Below the pieces are notes generated by a model, which did not search any database, was not told where the DNA came from, and saw only the letters and a list, made by a program, of their open reading frames with translations. Below, piece after piece: positions 9,782-20,877 of a stretch of DNA of 64,000 nucleotides. A program made the position numbers and the translations under genes. Origin of the DNA: Anthoceros angustus (taxonomy: Eukaryota > Streptophyta > Anthocerotopsida > Anthocerotales > Anthocerotaceae); contig MU008180.1 of NCBI GenBank assembly GCA_010909165.1, positions 309,884-373,883 on the forward strand, read 5' to 3'. The number at the start of each line of letters is the position of its first letter. The stretch's first letter is position 1.

Positions 9782-11183
9782 TTATGGCAACAAATATGTG
9801 ATATCATTCGACATATTCATGTCCAAAGAACTCAAATTTTCTTGTGGGCGCAAGGACCGATCCTCGAGCTTGTACTCCTGCTTGAGTTGCCACGTGCCAT
9901 AGTTCTTTCCGTCGAGTTGTATTCGCACGCACTTTGCAAAATTTTCTTCACGAGATCCTGCTGAATGAGACAAACTTCATACATGTGAGAACGCTAGGAT
10001 GCCAATCATATTGCAGCAGCTCTAGACTGAATATGGATTCATATGCATGACACTATACGCACTACAGTGATCAACCTCCAGCGACAAGGTCCTTCAATTT
10101 CCAATAAGGATTGCGTTCAAGCAGTTGAAAACTTCCTCTTCTACCTCCATGGAATCTCTGCGCATCCTCCTCCTTGGTTTTGGAAGCTCTTGGCTCCTCT
10201 TCTTACCCTCACTAGATGAGCATATGCTCGTTAAGATGATTTGTTACGGACAGTCGCATGCATAGATAGTGGTGCATAGAAGTGCGGTATAAATTATTGG
10301 GAGTCGGAAAGGCAGGCAAGACAGACACTGTCCATTAAGCTCATTTAAGTCATAACCTCGAGCTATCGGATCATTCCTCAGCACCTGTGAGACCAGAAAA
10401 CAACTTTAACATGTATGGACTAGCAATCAGGGCAAAGGTGAAGGAGGTCTCCAATTGCTACAAGCTATACACCTTTGAAGTTTTTCTGACGCTGGCGGCG
10501 TTCCTCTCCCTCTCCCGGCAAACTGCGCCATACACGTGCAAATCGCTCACGCCATCATAGCGCATGTGGAATATGTCCTTCATCGCTTCCCTCAGGCAAG
10601 CGTACGCATAGGGTATGCACGCGTCATGTTCAAGAAAGCGACCTTTACCTCACCTCAATTGCAACACGGCCCGAAGTTGCATGCACCACTCGCCAACCCG
10701 GCCGCTGTGCTACCAACCAACAACGTTAACCACAAATCGCCATACCCTATGCTAGCAATTACCGTCGGTGCCACGAAAATGACAACATCGATGGGAGATA
10801 CTCGGATCGATTGACCAGCGATACGTGGTTGGTGACCGCCCATCCTTCCGCACGCGTTAAGGTGTCTTGCACAAGCATGGCAAGACAAAGAGTGAGCTCA
10901 TCAATCCTCCACGGTAGTCTACTCATCGCCTCTATCAACAACCCTAGTGAACCTAGGGCCGGAGAGAGCGATGTGGCGTTGCCATGGTATGACACATGGA
11001 GGAGCCGTAGGCTTGTGCAGATCAATCGCGGTCATGATACCAGGCTCCTGCGATCCACGTGGCTTCTCCCATCGCCGCCAAGTCGGGTGAAATTTTGAGC
11101 AACATATGTTCTTCCCGGACCTTGTAGTATCCAGTGTTTCGGTGGCGGAAAATCGAATCATCGCTGCTGCTCACATAGGCCAT
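9782..11183 (-). pseudogene. TFIIF beta-A, copy 1
   Basis: Homologous to copy 0 exon by exon. The start codon is at 11183 (MAYVSSSDD) and the natural stop is at 9782 after SNDITYLLP. It lacks the ~80 extra bases that copy 0 has in the final exon. Exon 1 is frame-shifted near 11130 and 11060, exon 2 near 10815, and exon 3 is shortened at 10561-10600. The winged-helix exon keeps NCLNAILIGN-type shifted reading. It is joined head-to-tail with copy 2 with no spacer. Confidence 0.7.
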
Positions 11184-11213
11184 GTTGTCACACTCGCTAT
11201 TGAGGGGCTCACA

Positions 11214-12573
11214 GCATGGCAACAAATATGTGATATCATTCGACATATTCATGTCCAAAGAACTCAAATTTTCTTGTGGGCGCAAGGACCGATCCTCGAG
11301 CTTGTACTCGCTTGAGTTGCCACGTGCCATAGTTCTTTCCGTCGAGTTGTATTCGCACGCACTTTGCAAAATTTTCTTCACGAGATCCCGCCATGAATGA
11401 GACAAACTTCATTCATGTGAGAACGCTAGGATGCCAATCATATTGCAGCAGCTCTAGACTGAATATGGATTCATATGCATGACACTATACGCACTACAGT
11501 GCTGATCAACCTCCGCGACAAGGTCCTTCAATTTCCAATAAGGATTGCGTTCAAACAGTTGAAAACTTCCTCTTCTACCTCCATCTCTGCGCATCCTCCT
11601 CCTTGGTTTTGGAAGCTCTTGGCTCCTCTTCTTACCCTCACCGATGAGCATATGCTCGTTAAGATGATTGGTTACGAATGCATAGATAGTGGTGCATAGA
11701 AGTGCGGTATAAATTATTGGGAGTCGGGAAAGAAAAAGACACGCACATCCATTAAGCTCATTTAAGTCATAACCTCGAGCTATCGGATCATTCCTCAAAG
11801 ACCGTGAGACCAGGAAACAACTTTAACATGTATGGACTAGCAATCGGGCAAAGGTGAAGGAGGTCTCCAATTGCTACAAGCTATACACCTTTGAAGTTTT
11901 TCTACCGCCCTCTCCTCTCCCGCAAACCGCCATACACGTGCAAATCGCTCACGCCATCATAGCGCGCATGTGGAATATGTCCTTCATCGCTCCCTCCACG
12001 CAAGCGTACGCATAGGGTATGCACGCGTCATGTTCAAGAAAGCGACCTTTACCTCACCTCAATTGCAACACGGCCCGAAAGTTGCATGCAACCACCACGC
12101 CAAATTTCAACCAAAGACGCTACCAACCAACAACGTTAACCACAAATCGCCATACCCTATGCTAGCAATTACCGTCGGTGCCAAAAGAAAATGACAACAT
12201 CGATGGGAGATACTCGGATCGATTGACCAACGATGATCCCATCCTTCCCACCGCTTAATGCATACAAGCATGGCAAGACAAAGAGTGAGCTCATCAATCC
12301 TCCCGGTAGTCTACTCATCGCCTATCAACAACCCTAGTGAACCTAGGGCCCGGAGAGAGCGATGTGGCGCCATGGTATGACTGTGGAGGAGCCTTTGTGC
12401 AGATCAATCGCGACGGTCATGATACCTGTGGGGCTCCTCGCGATCCGCACGTAGTCGCTTCTCCCATCGCCGCCAAGTCGGGTGAAATTTTGAGCAACAT
12501 ATGTTCTTCCCGGACCTTGTAGTATCCAGCATTTCACAGGAAAATCAATCATCGCGCTGCTCACATAGGCCAT
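11214..12573 (-). pseudogene. TFIIF beta-A, copy 2, fused to copy 1
   Basis: The start is at 12573. The exon 5 frame is better than in copy 0: HMLIGEGKKRSQELPKPRRR leads into RRMRRDGG and NLFERNPYWKLKDLVAEVDQ in the 11454-11798 reading. The TAA stop found in other copies is replaced by GCATGG, so the final exon reads on through the 5' leader of copy 1 into its MAYVSSSDD start in frame (11405 to 11022). This arises from a junction at about 11214 that deletes the 3' flank. Confidence 0.65.
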
Positions 12574-12657
12574 GTTGTCACACGCTATTGAGGGGCTCAC
12601 AGGACTAGGCAACAATTAAAGGGTTTAATCGCTTTCTCCCTCAAGCCGGATTTCAAG

Positions 12658-12665
12658 CATATATA
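12658..12665 (-). promoter_or_regulatory. TATA box of TFIIF beta-A copy 2
   Basis: TATATATG on the minus strand lies 85-92 bases upstream of the ATG at 12573. A GGCCGGTC word sits directly upstream of it, as in every other A copy. Confidence 0.55.
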
Positions 12666-12764
12666 GACCGGCCGGGGTATAGCCTCGAATCAGAATCTCA
12701 GGACAAACTCATATACGGTTGTAGTTATCGAGATTAATATCGTATTCAAAGCGAATGAACCCAA

Positions 12765-14560
12765 ATGCATATTTTGCGCATCGGAGCTAGCTCTTGGACC
12801 TCGGGCGACGCACTCATATTAATGAATGAATGCCCGACATTCATTTGCATCTGCAAGCGAGATCATCTCAGTGCTTTTACTCTCCAAGAGATGCATCCAT
12901 GCGGCAGCAGTATCGCCTTTTCTGTCTGCAAATTCTGCTCAATCGCGAACGGCGAACACAACGGAATAGAGATTGTCGGGCCGGAGAGCGCCCGTTAGTC
13001 AGTCACTGCTCATTATGATTACGCTTTGTGGCAGGAGTAGAAACAATGGCCTGGGAAGCTTGTGCTGGACCTGCTTTATGAATGCATCATGTGGGGCTGT
13101 ACGTGTGCAGGAAACCAAGGCTGGGCAGCCCCAAAGTTGAAGGAGGACAGTGCTGACCAATTCAAAACTGTGTGAATGCAAAGGAGGTACAGCCAAGGAT
13201 GCATAAGCATGCTGTCTTTATTGTGTTGTTTCAGGTTTGCTGCTACAATTAAGTTTCATCAGATCCCTCTTGGTTGTGGCCCCGGGCCCATAAACTTGTA
13301 TGCCTTGTGTTTGGCTAACTGTAGCTGGTAGTCACGATGCGCACCATGCACCAGAAGTGCCGGCTTGTGCATACCGACCTCAGCAAATAAAACGTTTTTG
13401 TACCTTGAGGTGAGCTCTCGCGTGCATTCATGAAAGCCAAATTAATGTGGAATTGAGTGTGGCTCAAGTGAGCCTTACTAGATGAATCCCAATCACCGAA
13501 GATGGAATGGAGCTGGACACCAATCTGTTGCCCAAACATGTCCGTCGAAACATCTCCACATCTGGTTCAGTCCAAGCATACGGCCCTGTACTTACGAAGG
13601 GCTTTCTCCTTCCTACCACCTGCCCTGCTGGGAATACCCCGCCATCATGGCATTCCAAGTCAGCCGGTGCCTGCACGGCTCCCTCTGCTGTGCAGGAACA
13701 CGCAGATAGCATCCGGCAGGAGTCCGGCTCCAACACCGGCGTCCGTCACGGCTACGAGGAAGGCGTTCAGATCCGGTGTTCCGAATGGTGGTATCGCTGG
13801 GGATGCTGCAGAATCCCTGATGCAGGTTGGCATGTTTCTGTGGCGGCGTTGGCGACCAAAGGCTTCAATCAATGCCTGGCGAGATTCCTATCATGGGACC
13901 TCGGACAGTTGCAAAAATATTACAGTACTAACATTACAGTACTAACATTGAACAGAAGTATGATCCTGTTACAGCAGATGATTCGCATCGATCACCCAGT
14001 CACCGGCCTTGTGAATCTTGCCTGGGATTTACGTTGTTCAAGGCTTTCATGGTGTTGACAAAGAAATCCAGGTGACATTATCATCTTCTCCACGATCGTC
14101 ACTCGCGCGTGCACCTTGCCATTGGGAAGCTTGAATCTCCGTCAGCTCGCTGATCATGACGAACGCCCGCGTTGGAGGAGCGAACGTTGACGATCCGCCC
14201 GGTGGACAGGTAACAGACTCTATGCCCAAGTGAACCGCACTGGAAGCAGGCGGTGTCATCCACCTTGGCGATGACGATCCCGTGGTTGTCGAGGAAGGAG
14301 TGATTTGTGGGTGCCCCTGTGTTGCGTTGCGTTCCACTGCTCGATCATTCCCTTTGCAAAATAGGTCCGCGTTCAAGAAAAGGAGCTGCACACAGCTATT
14401 GAATGATGTGGTCCAATCTCCTCAAGCTTAAGGAAACGGAGGGAAAATGACGTGTAATAAATCCTGTAAAGGAAACACCCTACCACTCAAACCTCACTGA
14501 CTGCCTCAAAACGCCTCCCTTACGCTGTACATGCATGGTGGGGAGAGATCCTCCTTCCGG
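12765..14560. repeat. Conserved unit block C, copy 1 (coding status unclear)
   Basis: This block is almost identical in four further places (24150-25920, 48850-50640, 59500-61290 and, in pieces, 27.6-32.8 kb). Open frames of 147 and 183 residues on the plus strand (13502-13945, 13507-14058) overlap a minus-strand frame of 70-135 residues (13660-13872), and none shows a known domain. The minus strand at about 14080-14340 gives a protein-like GIVIAKVDDTACFQCGSLGH stretch in one frame, and at 13250-13440 a plausible C-terminus (GMHKPALLVHGAHRDYQL). A minus-strand gene downstream of TFIIF beta-B is therefore possible. A 14-bp direct repeat (TACAGTACTAACAT twice) lies at 13920-13947. Confidence 0.45.
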
Positions 14561-14593
14561 CCTTGGGAAAATGCTCCCACAAGGACCGACTGA

Positions 14594-15977
14594 TCAACCA
14601 GGATCTATCCTGTGGACGCAGGCAGGGCATCCCCTGCCGAACAGGGGCTTGTATTCGGGCTTCAACTCGTAGGTTCCTTGGTTGGTCCCGCCTTTATTGT
14701 ATACACAGAGATCCTTCAAAATCTCCTTCAGGAAATTCTGCCATGAGACAAACTTCGCACATGTGAGAACTAGGATGCCAATTATATTGCAGCAGGTCCG
14801 ATAGAGATACGCCATACTTACCACGGGCTGATTAGTTTCCTTGATAAGGTTCTTCAATTCCCAGTTAGGATTCTCTTCGAACAGTTTGAAAACCCTGGCT
14901 TCTACATTCGAGGGCTCTCCGCGAAACCGCCTCTCTTTTTTCTTTTGGAGCCTCTCGGCAGCCGTTCAGACCCTGAGGAGATGTACATGCGCTCGTAAGA
15001 TGCTATGTTACGGACAGTTGCAGACAGTGCTGCATAGGAGCGCGGTATTGACTGGAAGTGATTCGGAAAGAAAGACAGCTGTAACACCTGCCTCTCCACC
15101 CGAAGCTCCAGATTGCGGCCCCATATGCGTGCCATGATGATCCTCCAGCATCTGAGGCCAGGGAACATATTTAACATGCATAGACTAGTTATCAGGGCAA
15201 AGGTGAAGGAGGTCTCCAATTGCAAGCTGTAAACCTACTTGTAAAGTTCGTCTGCCGCTGGCCTTCCTTTGCCTCTCCCGGTAAAGCTTGCCATACTTAT
15301 TCAAGTCGGTCAGCCCATCGCGCTGCATGTCGAATTTTCTTGTCACCGTTCCCTCCGCTGCAAGCTTACCTGCAGAGGGTATGCACGCGTCATGCTCAGA
15401 AATTTGACCTCCCACCACAACAGGGGCTCGAAAGTTGCACCCAACACCAATTCGTCAGCCCAACCAGCCTGCTACCACCCAATTAACAACATTTGGCCAT
15501 AGCGCATGTTAGCAATTACCGTCAGCTGCCTCAGAAAATACGCACATCGCGCCAAAGTGCTTCACCGAATTAAGCTCATACTTGGTCGGTGATAACTCTC
15601 CATCCTTCCGGGCACCTGCAAGGAATACTGCGCAAGCATGGCCAGAGTGAGGTCATCCTCGACGTCTACTCACAGGTCTCTACAACCCTAGCTAAACAAA
15701 CCGCGCCGATAGCTGGGAGCGAGCGGGAATGCGATGTGGTGTCTGTCATGGCACCTTTGGAAGAGCCTGAGGGTTGAGCAGATCCCAAGCAACAGTCATC
15801 CGACCCACTGGCTCTGTGCTTCCTGCATCGCGCCTCTGCTCCCATGACTTCGGCAGCTCATGATCAGCTGGAACCTTGAGCAAGAAAGCATTGCGCCTGG
15901 CCCTTGTAGTATTCAGTTGTATCTCAGGCAGCCGCCGAGGCATCAGTTTCGTCATCGCTGCCTTGTACACCGGCCAT
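14594..15977 (-). pseudogene. TFIIF beta (RAP30) paralogue B, copy 1
   Basis: Six exons are placed: 15755-15977 (start MAGVQGSDDETD), 15520-15627, 15239-15369, 15092-15151, 14822-14991 and 14594-14737. Key segments are RARRNAFLLKVPADHELPKS, TKYELNSVKHFGAMCVFSEA, AAEGTVTRKFDMQRDGLTDL, and the winged helix VFKLFEENPNWELKNLIKET joined to NFLKEILKDLCVYNKGG and GTYELKPEYK, which is very close to plant TFIIF beta. Intron 5 is a clean 84-bp GTAAGT...CAG intron (14738-14821). Exon 1 (near 15940), exon 2 (one G short near 15610) and exon 5 (six Ts where seven keep frame) are shifted. Confidence 0.8.
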
Positions 15978-16070
15978 GTTGTCTCGCTGTGAGACCTTGA
16001 GGGGCTCACGGCTGTAGGCGACCAGCTGCAGGGAACGATGCAAGGGTTTGTTCGAGCCGGGGTTTTCAAG

Positions 16071-16077
16071 CATATAT
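16071..16077 (-). promoter_or_regulatory. TATA box of TFIIF beta-B copy 1
   Basis: CATATAT on the plus strand (ATATATG on the minus) lies about 95 bases upstream of the ATG at 15977, within TTTCAAGCATATAT, a 14-bp word shared with the promoters of paralogue A. Confidence 0.5.
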
Positions 16078-16079
16078 CG

Positions 16080-17285
16080 GCTGCGGGCTTAGGACTTCGA
16101 AATCAGAATCTCGGACAAAGGCACACGTATGCTTATCGCGATTCTACCGAAAGTGAATGAAACGAACTGCATATATATTTGGGGCAGCGTCGCTGTCCCC
16201 AACTGGAGCTTGAGCGACGCAGTCTGATTACGAAATGAGCCTCCCGCGCCAATCTGTAGACACGCGACTCATCTCAATGCTTTCTCTCCAGAGATGAATC
16301 GATGCAGGAGCATGATCGCTTATTCTGTCGGTGAATTCTGCTCCAACTGCCTGATCCTTTGAACTGGAAGGCTATAAGGACTGACTCGTTTGAGCTGGAA
16401 GGTTGGAAACATGGCTGCGACACCAGAAGGTAACAACGAGATGGCGAATGGAATGACAGACTGGCTCAGGGTGATGGAAGGCTCAGGCTGAGGACTTTCC
16501 AGGTGAGCTGGGAGGAGGTGAAATGGGAGTGGAACACGGATGAGAAAGCCTACCCTTGTCCAATTTCGATCGAGCTGAGTTCTGCAGGTCTCATTGCATA
16601 AATTCAAGACCTGGGACTGTACCATATTCTTAGTCACTGTGCTTCCAATTGCAAGCAAAGAGCTGGGGAACTAAGACAACGGAGGCTAGGGTTCCAATCA
16701 TTCTCGATTCTTGTTACAAGTGTGTTCAAGTTGGCTCTTGTGTAGGAGGATGGGGAGGAAGGGAACATGCTGGTGGTCGGGGACTCCATCAATTCAACCA
16801 GGAGGTGTTCGTGATTTTGGTGAACCACATCGTGGTAAGCAAACCAATTAGGTGGAGAGCGCCCTTGACCTCGGGAGTGTGGCACATAGCTGGGACATCA
16901 TCAGGTCTGCAAAGATGTGCTTGGGGACAGGGATTCCGCGTGGAGAATGTAAGAGATGACAGACTAGACTGTCTGTCATCCAGTGGATGGACGAGGACAA
17001 GGTCAAGCAATCACATGGAGTATCCATGGATCAAGCTTGTGGAGCCCTGCAACATCTCGTCTTGGTGCTCACCAGACGAGCGCACTTTGAGAATGATGCC
17101 AAATTTACAGCTTGAGACCAAATTTCAATATGCGCATAATCCAAATCCTAACAACAACGTACCATTGTCATTGCAGTGAAGTACCGAGGTGATAAAATAT
17201 TATACTTGTATGTACATAGTTAGAGTGGCAGGTGCATTTAGTATCCAAAAGTAGGTAAGAATTAGGCTTCGGCGGCGGTCCCATA
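16080..17285. repeat. Unit block S, copy 1 (coding status unclear)
   Basis: This spacer lies between divergently oriented TFIIF beta-B and the ParB-helicase gene. It is repeated nearly unchanged at 35790-36995, 52170-53375 and 62830-64000. The longest frame (16649-17179, 176 residues) has no recognised domain and is interrupted in half of the copies. One plus-strand frame shows MLVVGDSIN followed by a good GTAAGC splice donor at 16836. That hints at an exon of a GDS-motif protein, but nothing downstream supports it. Confidence 0.4.
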
Positions 17286-19707
17286 ATGCGCACCATCAAG
17301 GCCGCGCGAAACGAAACGTCTCAGTATCGTCTCAAGCTCCTTCCTCAGCATCTCCTTCTGCATTCTCTGCATCCATCGATTCGCTTGAAGCCGGAATGGA
17401 TATGGACGGTGCCGCAACTGCTGGGGCCAAAGGATTGGGACTCGGCTGATGCTGCCGGGGAAATCCGATACACGCAGTCCAGGATTTCGACGGTCTTCTC
17501 CAAGAGGAAAGCGCTCTCCGCTTGCTCCACTTTGCGGGACTTGCTGAGAGGCTTCGGCGTGGAGACTTGGCTGTGACAGACGTGTCCCCGATCCGTGTGG
17601 TGATGCACGAAGGCGTCCCCTACAGCCTGGACAACAGGAGGCTTTGGGTGTTCAAGGAGCTCAGGAAGCCCATTCCGGTGAAAGTCCTCTCCTTGGAGGA
17701 GTGCGGGAAGGAGTTCTTCCAAAAGTGGGACTCCAAATCCTCGGGGAACAGCGTGTCGCTCAACGAGGAGTGGGATCGGAAGGAGAAGTTTCACCCAACG
17801 CAGATGGTGAACCATATCCTGAGCTGGTCGCTGGAGAACGTGCAGACAAAGTGGCTGCACGTGAACAAGGTAGTGGTTTGGATTGGTGTAATGAGGTTGT
17901 GTGAAGTAGGAGAAACGGGTCTGATCATGCTGGTTTGAGGACTGAGTGTTGGGTTTGGTGTGCTGTGCACTCTGGGTGGCACAGGCAAAGCCGATTGGAC
18001 TCACGTTCGACTCCATGGAGCAGTATGTGACGGGCTTTAAGTGGCCTCTGCTGGAGGAGACAAGGCGCCATTCAACAGCAGCTGGAGGAAATCGGAGCCG
18101 CGCCCCGATTCCATGTCTCGGGCCGACAACTCGCGATCGGACATGCTGCTGGTAGTCATGACGCTCGATTGAAAACACTTGAGCTCGAGGTGTCAGGAGG
18201 GACTTACCAACCCAGAAGCAACGATCTGGTTCTGTTCTCAACAGTAGACCCAAAGGGTCTTCATGCCCTTCATAGGGCGTCCACATGTTTGGCTTCCTTA
18301 GGCGTAAGGTGAGCAAGCTTGGAGGCTGTCAAGGTAACTTGCATTTCAAGACTGTAGTATATGCACCGGATGAGAGTCCGGAGTATGCTGCTCTGCGGGA
18401 TGGCAAGGCAACATGGACCATTCTCCACATCACCAACTTAGCTACGACTATTAGGATTTGGGACAGTTTGGAGCTACTGTATCGTAATTCTAAATCTGAA
18501 GTACTTGCATTACCAGTACTGCAAGATATTCTCCAGGCGGACTATAACTGCTCGGTATGCTTTACACCGTATGGGATAATCTCGTGGTGGTTCTGAAGTC
18601 TGGAGGTCATTCTATTTTCTTATCACATGAACTTACATTACTGTTATCATGGCTCACTGCAGTTTGTTATCAGCTTGCAGACAACCTGATCATGTTCGGA
18701 TGGAAATTTGGTTTGATGTTTTGTGCACAGGTGCCCAGGTGCCAACATATGGCTTTTGATGAAGTAGAGCTGCCACTCAGGAAATACTGTGAGGATGTCA
18801 GAGCCATGAATCAGTCCCAAGTGGAAGCAGTCGTAGATGCAGTGTCTGGACTTGTGAACCGAGTTGGACCACGAGTAAGACTGATCCAAGGTCCGCCAGG
18901 GACGGGAAGACTACCCTGCTGGTATCTCTGCTGTCTATACTTTCCAGCATGAACTACAGAGTCCACATGTCTGCACCAACCAACACAGCCATTTGTGAGG
19001 TTGCTTCCAGGTTTGTGTCACAGATGTTGGTCTCTAAGCACAACAATGTCCAGTTTGGTGCTTGTTTCCCGGATTTGAGGATTCGTGGACGCGAAGGAAG
19101 CAGGATGTTGAATTTGGGAGACGTAGTGCTTATTGGGCGCGAGGAGGCAATAGACCTCAAGACCCACAAAGTGCTGGAATATATTTATCTGCCCCATAGC
19201 AAACACATTGAAGGAATCAGCTTTGTGTTTTGTCACTGCCTATAAGAAATGTGCCGAGGCGCTCAGAAAATTCCTGCAGTGTGCGTTAGGAGAGTATGTG
19301 AGGCATTCCAAAGTTTTAGCGGCCGCTCACAACAGGGAAGAGTCACGACCATTAGCCACTTTCGTGAGGAAGAATTTGGAGGTCCTGATTTCGTCTATGG
19401 TCCACCATGGTCATATCATGTGCCAGGACGTCTCAAGTGTTTTCTCAGCTCTCAAACAAAGAAGGGCGCCCGTCATATTGTAGTCCTCAGAGAGAAACTT
19501 CTTGGGTATTTCGATTTGCATGATCTTTCTCATGAACACATAAGCATATGGCTGTCCGAAACACACGCCGAATTTTACTCATTCTGGACTCCTGTAGACT
19601 GCCGAGTTATAGTATGCTTGCAGGACAACAAAGAAGCGAAGTGGTCTGCCACTTTTCTGGAGGAGTCGACTGTGGCGCAACGCAACCTGGGAGCGGAGGA
19701 CTTGTGA
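17286..19707 (+). pseudogene. ParB/Srx-like domain fused to SEN1-type helicase, copy 1
   Basis: Exon 1 (ends 17869) encodes a ParB/sulfiredoxin-like fold: EIRYTQSRISTVFS, then SPIRVVMHEGVPYSLDNRRL and PVKVLSLEECGKEFFQKWDS. The same frame runs into HILSWSLENVQTKW, the usual N-terminus of plant SEN1/MAGATAMA3-type SF1 helicases. Exon 2 (17985-18554) carries KWPLLEETR and WTILHITNLATTIRIWDSLE. Exon 3 (from 18731) holds the P-loop and motif Ia (SAPTNTAICEVASR). Introns are 115 and 176 bp with GT/AG ends. This copy has lost one G in the Walker A codons (18890-18915), which shifts the frame there. It also has shifts near 17548 and 18065. Motif II onward is absent in every copy. Confidence 0.75.
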
Positions 19708-20009
19708 GAAAAGTGACGCAAACACAGGCGCGTGAGGCCAGGAAAGTTTGTTGTGAAAAGGCGCGCTAGGTGGTGGTTGAGCTGAGAATTGTGAAGGCAT
19801 GGCAAGTTGGAGAGGAGCTAGGGGGCGAGAGATTGCTGAGGAAGAGGAGCTGTCTTTTGGCAAGTGTTGGCGGGGAGTTTGTGGGGTTTTGTTCCAGCCT
19901 GAGGAAGGGAGCCCTCTTGATTAACGACCTTGGTGCCTTTTTCTTTGCTCACTCTTCCTCTCTAGCCGCCTGATAGGTTGCTCTCCCTACCCTCCCAAAT
20001 TCCATCCTT
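19708..20009. other. Spacer between helicase fragment and block D
   Basis: This is a repeated stretch (also at 39411-39730 and 55801-56120). It contains a 67-residue plus-strand frame (19770-19973) without recognisable motifs, and a pyrimidine-rich CTCTCCCTACCCTCCC tract ending in TTTTGTGCAG just before ATGGTGA. The tract has the form of a branch/acceptor region, so the ATG of block D may be internal to a spliced transcript. Confidence 0.35.
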
Positions 20010-20029
20010 GTGTGTGCTCCTTTTGTGCA

Positions 20030-20877
20030 GATGGTGAAGATTGTTAGGACGGGTGGTGGCACCCCAACTCAAGGCGATAGCAGAAAGGCAGTGCCGCCAC
20101 ACCTCCCGTCGAGGCAAAGGCAAAAACATCGATCCCATGCCCGAGTTCGACTACCGCCCCATCCAAATTTCACCTCGAGACTTGAATGCTTTCGAGCGTG
20201 CGGAGGAATTGAAGATGGAGTGGTTGTATTTGGCGCTGGATGGCACTTTTCAAGCCCAGCATTGGTGCGGAGTGTGCACGGTTGCGAGCCACGAGGAGAA
20301 GCAAGGACACCAAGATGTCATAGTCCCGAGTCACCACAGGCGTGGAAGGTGCGCCATTTTCACCGACATATTTCATACCCGAGGCGCACTAGGAGGGATC
20401 ATCCCATGCCCGCTTTTCTAAGAATCGATCCAGAAGTGGCCATGGATATGTTCCTCGACCCAAGAAGGAAGTTTGGTCTCCGGTAATGGTTGGCGAGTTT
20501 CCATATTCAAAGAAAAGGAAGTGGAACTGTTCTCCAAGATTTGGTTGGGATTGATTTTTGCGGAAGACCTACATAAGCAATTCCCACCTCATGATGATCT
20601 ATGAAATGTCCAAGGGCAAGTGGCGATTAGGCGAGCATCCTCTATGAGCAAGCGGTAGCTCATAGGAATCATTTGATGAGTGAGGAGGCCAAAATTAGTT
20701 TTGTCTCCACCTTCCTAGTGCATCTATACCATAGGGAGGAACTTCTTAAGGAGGAGGAACTGGAGGAAGCTAAGGCAGGCTTCCTTGGTCCGAGTGGTGG
20801 CGCCCCTCTTAACCGGTTTCTTTTCTTGTCAGATTTCACCTTAGGATCAGTGCTTGTTGCTTGTTGGCATCTTGCAG
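20030..20877 (+). CDS. Conserved unrecognised ORF block D, copy 1
   Basis: Reading across copies gives a protein beginning MVKIVRTG or MVRIVRTG after a splice-like TTTTGTGCAG. It then has ISPRDLNAFERYAEELKMEW, a segment with RWRVSMFKEKEVEP-like character, and a C-terminal helical Glu/Leu-rich stretch (YEQAVAHRNHLMSEEAKISF, then HREELLKEEELEEAK). Frames shift about every 250 bases. No family is recognised; a lineage-specific transposon protein is possible. The end is fused to a second partial copy at 20871-20879. Confidence 0.45.

Noticed and set aside
11214-11222. The A1/A2 tandem junction as another 9-bp switch point
   Set aside because: The shared word between the best parents is GGCAACAA (8 bp) and the bases beside it do not match either parent cleanly, so it was not counted among the 9-11 bp junctions.
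13507-14058. 183-residue plus-strand ORF in block C as a gene
   Set aside because: Three overlapping frames are open in the same place, their lengths change with single-base differences between copies, and none has a recognisable motif.
16649-17179. 176-residue open frame in block S, with MLVVGDSIN in another frame suggesting a trichome-birefringence-like (GDS) protein
   Set aside because: The GDS word is followed by a stop within ten codons unless two bases are skipped. The required downstream DxxH region is not found, and the long frame has no domain and is broken in other copies.
17345-18316. 323-residue minus-strand open frame opposite the ParB-helicase gene
   Set aside because: It is the antisense shadow of exons 1-2 of the helicase fusion, whose plus-strand reading has recognisable motifs and splice sites.
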